From Treponema sp. (lineage in GTDB: Bacteria > Spirochaetota > Spirochaetia > Treponematales > Breznakiellaceae), in the NCBI GenBank assembly GCA_031269405.1, contig JAISZE010000133.1, positions 1 to 10,369 of the forward strand: a stretch of 10,369 bases of DNA. The letters are read 5' to 3'. How positions within the stretch are numbered: the first letter of the stretch is position 1; every line of letters starts with the position of its first letter. Both the position numbers and the translations under genes were made by a program. The notes under the pieces were generated by a model. That model was not told where the DNA came from. It searched no databases and worked only from the letters and a program-made list of their open reading frames with translations. Positions 1 to 6,855 of this stretch are shown piece by piece.

Positions 1-334
1 CACGGCGGAATTCCCTAAAATTGGACCGGTCTCCGGGCCTGAAAAAGCGTTTCTGCCTCCCGGCGTACCGGCTTTGAGTATATACGCTATATATAGGGGT
101 AGTATTATAGAAGTTGCACTGTATACGAGGGATAGGAAGAGGGGGGACAGGATAAAGAACCCCTCAAAACGCCCTGCGGGGACGCGGGCAAGGCAGCGTG
201 TTCCGGGTATGGTTTCCTGATGTCCGGACGCCACGGTTCCTCCTTCGCTCCGGAAAGCTGCCCCATCGAACCGGAGGTCCTCGTACCGGTATCCCCGCCT
301 GCCGCCGCCCAAATAAGGATTTTACGCTTGTTTT
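1..334. other. Left-edge non-coding or undetermined region
   Basis: I recognise no gene here. Plus frame 2 is open from the left edge to a TGA at 218-220 (72 codons, with no start inside the window), so it could be the tail of a gene cut by the window edge. The peptide resembles nothing I know, and a run this long can occur by chance at this base composition. An AT-rich stretch lies at about 73-130 between GC-rich flanks, and a TATAAT reads on the minus strand at 109-104, which could serve a leftward gene. Inverted repeats are present: 26-30 with 67-71 enclosing 33-37 with 59-63, the palindrome GTCCGGAC at 222-229, and CTCCGG 248-253 with CCGGAG 271-276. I looked for RNase P RNA, tmRNA and SRP RNA core motifs and found none. 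Confidence 0.4.
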
Positions 335-382
335 TTGAATTCAGATTTATTCATGTACCTCTTTCATGCTAGACTTATATCA

Positions 383-2308
383 ATGATACCCGAAAAAACC
401 CTTGTGTTGTACAAATCCCGCCCGGCTATTGTTGCCGGAAATGAGGACGGCAAGATAAGCATTTCCGTCCAGAAGGGTGAACTCCTCAAAGTCCGGGAGA
501 AGGACATCGAGGTCCTCCACCCCGGCCCCTGCGCGCTTTCGGACCTGGAAGTCGAAGCCCCTGCTGGGGACCCCAGGGAAGCCTGGGAACTGCTGACGGA
601 TACGGTCTCTCCGGACGCCGCTGTACCGTTACGGGAACTGGTGGAGCTGGTTTACGGCTCCTTTACCCCCAGGACTGCCTGGGCCGCCTGGGAACTCTTC
701 CAGGAGGGGCTTTACTTTATCTGGGACGCCGGGAAGGCAAGGGCCCGGCCTCCGGCAGAGGTGGAGGAGAGGGAAAAAAAGCGGGACGAGAAACAGCGGG
801 AAACCGGGGAGCGGGCGGCGTTTCTGGAACGCTTGAAAAGAGTTCTCTCTTCCGGAACCGCAGGAAAGGGAGATCTGCCCGAAAGGGACCGCCGTTTCTT
901 GCAGGACGTTGAAGCCCTGGCTAGGGGGCAGAGCGACAGGAGCCGGACCCTCAGGGAACTGGGCAGGCCCGAGACGCCCCAGGAAGCCCACAGGCTCCTT
1001 CTTTCCGCCGGGGTCTGGACGGTCTGGGAAAATCCCCATCCGGGCCGCTTAGGCCTTTCCCCTGGTTCGGCGAAGATCCTTCCCGGCCCGGCCCGGGAGG
1101 AAGAACGGCTGGACTTTACCGGCCTTGCGGCCTACGCTATTGACAACCCCTGGAGCGATGACCCTGACGATGCGGTTTCTCTGGAGGGACCCGGTCAGGA
1201 CGGGCGGTACACCCTCTATGTCCATGTGGCGGATCCTGCCGCGGCTGTCCTGCCCGGCAGTCCGGCGGATATCGAAGCCCGCGGCAGAGGGGCCACGCTC
1301 TACCTCCCTGAAGGCGCTTCCCGCATGCTGGCGCCTGAAGTTCTGCCCCGCTTCGCCCTGGGAACCGGCCCCGGCGGTTTCTCCCTGGCGCTGTCTTTCA
1401 AAATGATTCTTAACAGGGACCTTTCCATTGCGGAAACCGAAATCGCCCCTTCCCGTGTCAGGGTGACCCGCCTTAGCTATGGCGAAGCGGACGCTCTTAT
1501 TGAAGGCCCGGATGCCTCCGCTGATGCCGCCCTGCTGGCCGCCCTCTTTAACCTGGCGGAACAAAACACCGAGCGCCGCCTTGATACCGGAGCGGTGCTC
1601 ATCGAACTGCCTGAAGCTCATATCAGCGTGCGGCTTGGAGAGGATTGTTCTGCGAACCAGGTAACCGTAGAACCCCTGGGTTCCTTCAAATCCACGGACA
1701 TGGTCCGGGAATGTATGCTTCTCGCAGGAGAAGGGGCCGCCCGCTGGGCTCTGCGGAATAAGCTGCCCTTCCCCTTTATCAGTCAAGAAGCCGGGGATCT
1801 CCCGGACCAGCAGGACAGGCTGCCCGGTCTGGCCGGGGCCTGGCAGATGCGGCGCTGCATGAGGCCCCGGAGCCTTTCCGCCAGGCCCGGAATCCACTGG
1901 GGCCTAGGGCTGGACGAGTACACCCAGGTTACCAGCCCCCTCAGGCGCTACACGGACCTCCTGTGCCACCAGCAGATCCGGGCCCTGTTACGGGGCGAAG
2001 CCCCCCTAGGGGAGGAAGAAGTCCTGCTCCGGGTCAGCGCCGCTGAAGCCGCCGCCGCTGCAGCGTCCAGGGCCGAGCGGGCGTCCAGGGCCCACTGGAT
2101 TGCGGTGTACTTATCGGACAAAAAAGATTCGGTCTGGGACGGGGTGATCCTGGACCGTAAGGGGAACCGGGGCGTTGTAAGCATCCCGGCACTGGGGCTT
2201 GAAACCCAGGTAAGCCTCAAAAGTGGCGTAGGGCCCAACGATGCCGTCAGGCTTATATGCGGCCAAGTGAACATCCCCGAAGGGGAAGCGGCTTTTGTCT
2301 GCGCCTAG
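383..2308 (+). CDS. RNB-family 3'-5' exoribonuclease (RNase II/R type)
   Basis: Hydrolytic, processive 3'-5' exoribonuclease acting on single-stranded RNA in the cytoplasm. Residues are numbered from the first possible start, a TTG at 335. An SH3-like segment lies at about 18-62 and a winged-helix-like segment at about 88-135. A highly charged helix follows at about 138-170, then the RNB domain at about 258-560 and a weak S1-like OB segment at about 597-655. The RNB metal site is complete: D270, D276, D278 and D279 match D201, D207, D209 and D210 of E. coli RNase II. Y323 in the TLYLPEG motif, the TSPLRRY motif near R537 and E581 in SRAERAS match the other catalytic residues. The HTH-type N-terminus instead of cold-shock domains resembles the Deinococcus and cyanobacterial RNase II subgroup (inference). 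I prefer the ATG at 383 because MIPEKTLVLYK begins the SH3-like fold; starts at 335 (TTG) and 353 (ATG) are possible and no start has a good Shine-Dalgarno. This gives 641 residues. The stop abuts the stop of the convergent gene. Confidence 0.9.
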   Translation: MIPEKTLVLYKSRPAIVAGNEDGKISISVQKGELLKVREKDIEVLHPGPCALSDLEVEAPAGDPREAWELLTDTVSPDAAVPLRELVELVYGSFTPRTAWAAWELFQEGLYFIWDAGKARARPPAEVEEREKKRDEKQRETGERAAFLERLKRVLSSGTAGKGDLPERDRRFLQDVEALARGQSDRSRTLRELGRPETPQEAHRLLLSAGVWTVWENPHPGRLGLSPGSAKILPGPAREEERLDFTGLAAYAIDNPWSDDPDDAVSLEGPGQDGRYTLYVHVADPAAAVLPGSPADIEARGRGATLYLPEGASRMLAPEVLPRFALGTGPGGFSLALSFKMILNRDLSIAETEIAPSRVRVTRLSYGEADALIEGPDASADAALLAALFNLAEQNTERRLDTGAVLIELPEAHISVRLGEDCSANQVTVEPLGSFKSTDMVRECMLLAGEGAARWALRNKLPFPFISQEAGDLPDQQDRLPGLAGAWQMRRCMRPRSLSARPGIHWGLGLDEYTQVTSPLRRYTDLLCHQQIRALLRGEAPLGEEEVLLRVSAAEAAAAAASRAERASRAHWIAVYLSDKKDSVWDGVILDRKGNRGVVSIPALGLETQVSLKSGVGPNDAVRLICGQVNIPEGEAAFVCA

Positions 2309-3202
2309 CTATTCGGCGTTGATGCTCCATGCCGCTCCCGCATAGGCCCGAAAGAGAACGCTGCCTTTTCCGGGATCCTTCATAGGCCGGACGCTCCAGG
2401 CGTAAACCGGCGCTTCTCCTCCCAGGAGCACCTTGAAGCCCGGAAAAACCGTATATGTCCCTTCCAGGCCCAGAAAGATGGATTTGAATTCGTCTGCGGC
2501 CCTTGTTTTTTCAATATTGGTTCCATTTATGACATCCACGGAATAGGATCGCTTCAGGTTCTGGTAGCCCAAATCCACCCTCACCGTATAGGGAACATTT
2601 TTGGTATAAACTTCGGCCCGGAAAAAATACCTTGTCAGCGAATCTCCGGTTAAGAGGTCCGCCTTTTCCTGGACAGTAAAAGCCCGTGAACTGAGGTTTA
2701 AGGAACATACCACATAGGGAACCCAAAAACCCGCCGCAACATCCCCAGTTTTCTGATTATAATTCCCTTCGATATCCAGAACGCTCCCTAAAGATGAGGA
2801 ACCTTGCAGATGCATGAAGAATATTCCCGGCACTTCCGCATCCAGGGCTGCGGAAAACCCCGGATTGACCGGCTGTTCCCGGGCGTTAAAGAGGCCCATA
2901 ACCGGACCTATTTCCATGGATACATAGTCCAGATTGATGCCCAGAGAGGCGTAAAGGCGGTTCCGCAGCAGGGGATCCCGTTCAAAACCCCCGCTAAAGC
3001 TGAAATAATCCTTAAGTTCCCCTGAAACCCCTATCCTGAAGGAGGGATACAATTGGGGGTCAAAAGCCTTCGCCCCGGCGGTCAGGGATTCCTGGCCGGC
3101 ATGGAAAGCCATATTCCCCAAGCCGCCTTCGATTTCCATGTCCAGGCTGAAGAGAAACCCCAGGGAACCGGACATCAGGAGCAGCAATAAACTTTTTTTC
3201 AT
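2309..3202 (-). CDS. Exported beta-rich protein, probably outer membrane, unknown function
   Basis: A 297-residue protein I do not recognise. It starts with a clear signal peptide: MKKS, then a Leu/Gly hydrophobic core to about residue 19, with cleavage probably near FLFS-LD. There is no lipobox cysteine. The mature part has alternating aromatic and hydrophobic residues with many Gly, Tyr and Phe strands, for example residues 55-72, 84-104, 190-216 and 240-262, as expected of a membrane beta-barrel or beta-rich periplasmic protein. The C-terminus (AWSINAE) lacks a terminal Phe, so barrel assignment is less certain than for its partner. It is the second gene of a two-gene operon. Only 9 bases separate it from the upstream stop, and its Shine-Dalgarno (AAGG, 3213-3210) overlaps that TAA, 7 bases from the ATG, which suggests translational coupling. 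Its TAG at 2311-2309 directly abuts the stop of the convergent exoribonuclease gene. Confidence 0.85.
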   Translation of the reverse strand: MKKSLLLLLMSGSLGFLFSLDMEIEGGLGNMAFHAGQESLTAGAKAFDPQLYPSFRIGVSGELKDYFSFSGGFERDPLLRNRLYASLGINLDYVSMEIGPVMGLFNAREQPVNPGFSAALDAEVPGIFFMHLQGSSSLGSVLDIEGNYNQKTGDVAAGFWVPYVVCSLNLSSRAFTVQEKADLLTGDSLTRYFFRAEVYTKNVPYTVRVDLGYQNLKRSYSVDVINGTNIEKTRAADEFKSIFLGLEGTYTVFPGFKVLLGGEAPVYAWSVRPMKDPGKGSVLFRAYAGAAWSINAE

Positions 3203-3211
3203 AGTTTTACC

Positions 3212-4333
3212 TTAAAAAGCGGTTCTGATGCCGAAAAACAGCTCGAACATCTCCGCCGGGCTTTCTCTGTCCAGGGGATTAACCCGGATTTTAGCATCCC
3301 AAAGAAGGCCGCTGGAAACAAAACTGACAAAAGGGGAAATCCAGAGGGTAAAATCTTCCATATCGTTGATTTTCAAGCCCATCGTGGTTTCCAGCCCCGC
3401 GGTAAAGTCCGAACCCGGTTTGGTTTTGAAAAATCGTACATTAATGTCCCCCCTTCCCCGTTCGTCCGGGGTTTTAATATGAAGGTATTCCACAGGATGG
3501 TAGAAAAAAGTAACATTGAGCCCTGCGGAGCCAAAGCGCAGCCTTGGTTCCATAAGGAAGAACAGGTTGTCTATTCCAAAGTCCGTCCCTGCGTCCCAGC
3601 CGGGAATTCCCCCCTGGATAAGGAATTCCATACCTGTTCCGGCTGAAAAATGAGCCAAAAGCCCTCCCCGGATATTGGCTTCAGGTTCTGACGTAAGAGA
3701 CACGCCGCCAAAAGCCTCTATTTTAACCGTTTCCCTGTTAAGCAGGACCCGCAGGTCCCCGGAGTAACGCCGTTCTCCGTCATTGCCGAAGGCCTCGGGA
3801 ATCCAGGTGAAATTTTCATATAAATACACTACCGGGACAATACGCTCCCATTTGGTCAGAGCCAGGGAAAACCCGGCGCCCCGGACGCCGTGAATGCCGT
3901 TGTAGCTGCGGGTAATGTCGCCGCCGATTCCTTCAGGAAAATAAAAAAAACCTTTGTAATCCGAACCTATCGGGGCAATCCCGAACCGGGAGGTAAATTC
4001 ATCGCCTGAACAGAAATCATCCCCGGCGCCGATAAAATAGGATAACTCCAGGGAACCGAAAAGATCCCTGGCCGTCGCCTTGGCTGTCCTAAAACCGGCA
4101 TATCCTCCAGGGATGTTCTTCAAATCTTCGAATCCAAAGTCGAAACCCAGCAGTATCCCGTACTTGTAGCCCCCGTTGAGGGCCAAATCCGCGGAAATTA
4201 CCGAACCGAGGGCAAATTCCCCCTCTTCCACCCTGCCCCGGGAAGCCATTTCCATTTGGGGAACTGTTATTTCCGCAGCCGTAAGGAACCCCGGGACGGC
4301 GAACAGCAGCATTGCCGTGAAAACCGTTTTCAT
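3212..4333 (-). CDS. Probable outer-membrane beta-barrel protein, unknown function
   Basis: A 373-residue exported protein I cannot assign to a family. The signal peptide is MKT followed by a hydrophobic core, with probable cleavage after LTAA (residue 19 or 20). The single Cys (C108) is not in a lipobox, so it is not a lipoprotein. The mature chain has many short amphipathic strands rich in Tyr, Phe and Gly (for example 53-68, 92-103, 164-178, 255-278 and 326-350). It ends EMFELFFGIRTAF: alternating hydrophobic residues with a terminal Phe, the classic beta-signal recognised by the BAM machinery. It is the first gene of the minus-strand operon. No convincing Shine-Dalgarno precedes the ATG at 4333; the leader is AT-rich (TTAAAATAAAAGC). 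It is divergent from cheA across 97 bases. A porin or adhesin role is possible but nothing visible decides it. Confidence 0.85.
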   Translation of the reverse strand: MKTVFTAMLLFAVPGFLTAAEITVPQMEMASRGRVEEGEFALGSVISADLALNGGYKYGILLGFDFGFEDLKNIPGGYAGFRTAKATARDLFGSLELSYFIGAGDDFCSGDEFTSRFGIAPIGSDYKGFFYFPEGIGGDITRSYNGIHGVRGAGFSLALTKWERIVPVVYLYENFTWIPEAFGNDGERRYSGDLRVLLNRETVKIEAFGGVSLTSEPEANIRGGLLAHFSAGTGMEFLIQGGIPGWDAGTDFGIDNLFFLMEPRLRFGSAGLNVTFFYHPVEYLHIKTPDERGRGDINVRFFKTKPGSDFTAGLETTMGLKINDMEDFTLWISPFVSFVSSGLLWDAKIRVNPLDRESPAEMFELFFGIRTAF

Positions 4334-4430
4334 GCTTTTATTTTAACATGTCCGGAGCCTTAATAGAAGAGCAAAGATCCTTTTTTCCTATCTTGACGTA
4401 AGACGATTTGTGTATAATCTTTTAACTATA
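4334..4430. promoter_or_regulatory. Divergent intergenic region, outer-membrane operon / cheA
   Basis: This 97-base AT-rich spacer must hold the 5' signals of both the leftward envelope operon and the rightward chemotaxis operon. On the plus strand TATAAT lies at 4413-4418. A TTGACG lies at 4393-4398, but the 14-base spacing between them is too short for an ordinary sigma70 pair. A second TATAAT at 4427-4432 overlaps the cheA ATG. No clear minus-strand -35/-10 pair is visible, only weak TATTAA and TTAAAAT matches. I see no clear operator palindrome. Confidence 0.4.
4413..4418 (+). promoter_or_regulatory. Candidate -10 box upstream of cheA
   Basis: A perfect TATAAT sits 12 bases before the cheA ATG at 4431. 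A start of transcription at the usual distance would leave a 5' leader of only a few bases, so the mRNA would be nearly leaderless. This agrees with the missing Shine-Dalgarno at cheA. The -35 is poor, since TTGACG at 4393 is spaced only 14 bases away, so the real promoter could lie elsewhere. Confidence 0.35.
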
Positions 4431-6827
4431 ATGAGTGATTATCTTGATCCTAATAATGAGGAACTGCTTAAGGACTTTTTCAGTGAAGCCCAGATGCAGG
4501 TGGATACACTGGAGCAGAATATTCTGGTCCTTGAAAACGAAGGGGCCAACAAAGACGCGGTAGACGAGATCTTCCGGGCTGCTCATACTCTCAAAGGCGG
4601 CTCGGCTACCGTAGAGATGATGGAACTATCCCATTTTACCCACCTTGTAGAAGATGTGCTGGACGCTATCAGGTCGGATCAACTCTCGATTAGCGAAGAT
4701 GTGGTGGATACCCTTCTCCAGGCAATTGATGTAATCAAGGCCATGCTGGAACAGCGCATGAACGGCGCGATCTACCAGGAGGATATTTCCGAAACAGAGG
4801 GCAAACTCTCAGCCCTGCTTCCTGAAGGGGCGAGGAGCAAAAAGGGTTCCGCCAAGCCTGCGGTCCCGAAACCCTCAGTTCCTGTGGCTCCTCCTCCCCA
4901 AGCTCCGCCGCCTGCCCCTGCGGCTGCCGGGGGCTTAAGCGAGGACGAACTCAACGAAATCCGGGAAGCCGTTGAAGGGGGCATGTCTGTCTACCGGGTT
5001 TCGGTTAAATTTGATGAAAACAGCCTTATGAACACTGTCGGAGGCATCCAGGTCTACGCGGCTCTCAAAGGCGCCGGCACGGTGCTCCGGACTGTTCCTG
5101 AATTCGAACAGCTCTATGAAGACAATTTCTTTCCTACTGTTGAATACTACTTTGGGTCGCTTAAATCCCCTGATGAGATCCGCAAATACGTGATCATCCC
5201 GGATGTTTCCTTAGGGGCGGATATTGTCGATGTAAGCAAGGCCCCAGGGGCCTCAAAACCCGCTGCTCCTGCTCCTGTTGCGGCTGCTCCAACGCCCGCC
5301 GCCCAAGGCGCCCCCAAACCCGCGCCCGGGGTCCAGGCTGCCGCTCCAGCCAAAGCTGCAGCGCCTGCCCCTCCTGCGGTTAAGAGCGCCGCAGGAAGCG
5401 CCGCCGCAGAGGACGCCAGGAAAGCCGGAAAGGAAGCGGGGGCTATACTCCGGGTGGATTCAAAGCGTATCGACGACCTCCTTAACCTGGTTTCGGAAAC
5501 GGTTATTACGAAGGCCACTTTTAACCAGATCAATATGCAGTTCACCGAGATGATGGCGGATCTCCATACTATCGAAACGGTTTACCGGGAAAAGATAAAA
5601 AGCCTTTTCGACAGCCTCCCGGATTACCTGGAAAGCATACAGAACGGCAAATCCGTCAAGGATGTCCGCAAGGAAATCGGCGCTGAATACGGGGATCTCT
5701 TCTCCCTCTTTGACGGTTTTGAAACCAGCATGAAGGTTAACGCAGGCAAATTCCGTTCCACAGCCCAGAACCTGGGCCGGATAACCGGCGAACTCCAGGA
5801 AGGGGTCATGCGGATCCGCATGGTGCCTATCAGCCAGATCTTTAGCCGCTTTCCTAGGCTGGTACGGGATCTCTCCAAAAGCCTTAACAAGAAGATCAAC
5901 CTGGTCATCGAAGGGGAGGAGACTGAGCTGGACAAGTCGGTTATCGAGGACCTTTTGGACCCCATTATGCACTCGGTGCGGAATTCCATCGACCACGGCA
6001 TCGAATCCCAGGAGGAACGGAAGGCCGCGGGCAAGCCTGAAGAAGGCATGGTTGTTCTCAAGGCCGCCAACGAAGGCAACATGATCGTCATTGAGATAGC
6101 CGATGACGGCAAGGGAATCGATGTGGAAGCCGTAAAGGCCAAAGCCGTGGAGCGCGGCATACTCAACCCCAACAAGATCCTCACGGATGTGGAAGCCTTT
6201 AACCTTATTTTCGAGCCCGGCTTCTCAACTGCCCGGCAGGTCACCAGCATCTCCGGCAGGGGGGTGGGACTTGATGTGGTGCGCCGGTCTATCGACAAAC
6301 TCAACGGCACGGTAACGGTCAACTCCGAAAGGGGGAGGGGCACCAAATTTACCATTAAGCTTCCCCTTACGCTGGCTATCATCCAGGGCCTCCTGGTACG
6401 GGTGGGGCCGGAGATTTATTCCATTCCCATCACGTCGGTTATCGAGAGCCTCAGGATCAAACCCGAAGACATCCGCATGATCGACAACAACGAGGTTTTC
6501 AACATCCGCAACGATGTGATCTCCCTGCTCAGGTTGAACCGGCTTTTCGGGATACGCAGCGAGGAACAGCAGGAGTATTACTTCATTGTTATTGTAGGCA
6601 CAGCGGAAAAGAAAATGGGCTTTATGGTGGACAGCCTTATCGGGGAAGAAGACGTGGTCATTAAACCCCTGCGGGATCAGTTTACCAATTCTCCGGGGAT
6701 AGCCGGGGCCTCGATCCTTGGCGACGGTTCGGTTTCCCTGATTATCGACGTAGGCCAGCTCCTTGAACTGGGGCTCAAGAAGGAAATGGAAAACCGCCGG
6801 GCCCGGGAGTCATCAATGCGGTGGTAA
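4431..6827 (+). CDS. cheA: Chemotaxis histidine kinase CheA
   Basis: Cytoplasmic sensor kinase of the chemoreceptor array; it autophosphorylates on the P1 histidine and passes phosphate to CheY. Numbering is from the ATG at 4431 (798 residues). P1 is about 1-128, with phospho-acceptor H52 in AAHTLKGGS. An Ala/Pro linker covers about 135-168 and a P2-like CheY-docking domain about 185-268. A second Ala/Pro/Lys linker runs to about 338. P3 dimerisation is about 343-490, P4 ATPase about 491-645 and P5 CheW-like about 648-785. P4 motifs are intact: N box HSVRNSIDHG (514-523), G1 DDGKGID (558-564), F box FEPGFSTA and G2 SGRGVGLDVV (608-617). P3 is about 60 residues longer than in E. coli CheA because of an insert between LVSETVITKATF and GELQEGVMRIRM. 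A GTG at 4410 would add seven residues, but MSDYLDPNNEELL is a natural N-terminus. No Shine-Dalgarno precedes the ATG. It is followed 28 bases later by the cheW fusion. Confidence 0.97.
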   Translation: MSDYLDPNNEELLKDFFSEAQMQVDTLEQNILVLENEGANKDAVDEIFRAAHTLKGGSATVEMMELSHFTHLVEDVLDAIRSDQLSISEDVVDTLLQAIDVIKAMLEQRMNGAIYQEDISETEGKLSALLPEGARSKKGSAKPAVPKPSVPVAPPPQAPPPAPAAAGGLSEDELNEIREAVEGGMSVYRVSVKFDENSLMNTVGGIQVYAALKGAGTVLRTVPEFEQLYEDNFFPTVEYYFGSLKSPDEIRKYVIIPDVSLGADIVDVSKAPGASKPAAPAPVAAAPTPAAQGAPKPAPGVQAAAPAKAAAPAPPAVKSAAGSAAAEDARKAGKEAGAILRVDSKRIDDLLNLVSETVITKATFNQINMQFTEMMADLHTIETVYREKIKSLFDSLPDYLESIQNGKSVKDVRKEIGAEYGDLFSLFDGFETSMKVNAGKFRSTAQNLGRITGELQEGVMRIRMVPISQIFSRFPRLVRDLSKSLNKKINLVIEGEETELDKSVIEDLLDPIMHSVRNSIDHGIESQEERKAAGKPEEGMVVLKAANEGNMIVIEIADDGKGIDVEAVKAKAVERGILNPNKILTDVEAFNLIFEPGFSTARQVTSISGRGVGLDVVRRSIDKLNGTVTVNSERGRGTKFTIKLPLTLAIIQGLLVRVGPEIYSIPITSVIESLRIKPEDIRMIDNNEVFNIRNDVISLLRLNRLFGIRSEEQQEYYFIVIVGTAEKKMGFMVDSLIGEEDVVIKPLRDQFTNSPGIAGASILGDGSVSLIIDVGQLLELGLKKEMENRRARESSMRW

Positions 6828-6855
6828 GCGAAAAAAGGAATAACGAGGAACAGTC

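Noticed and set aside
1..334. RNase P RNA, tmRNA, SRP RNA or a common riboswitch
   Set aside because: Core motifs of these RNAs were not found on either strand. A short likeness to part of SRP RNA (AAGGCAG near 190) lacks the GGAAGGAAGCAGCC core.
1049..1897. 282-codon open frame on the minus strand
   Set aside because: It is antisense to the RNB catalytic domain, whose conserved active-site motifs prove the plus strand is coding. The antisense peptide is Gly/Pro/Arg-rich and resembles no family.
4393..4418. Standard sigma70 promoter TTGACG/TATAAT for cheA
   Set aside because: The spacing is only 14 bases, too short for a normal pair. I kept only the -10 as a low-confidence candidate.
5147..5545. 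Ala/Gly-rich minus-strand open frame
   Set aside because: It is the complement of the low-complexity CheA Ala/Pro linker, with no start signals.
5624..6382. 252-codon minus-strand open frame
   Set aside because: It lies opposite the conserved CheA P3/P4 motifs; its Ser/Arg/Leu-rich composition is typical of an antisense shadow.
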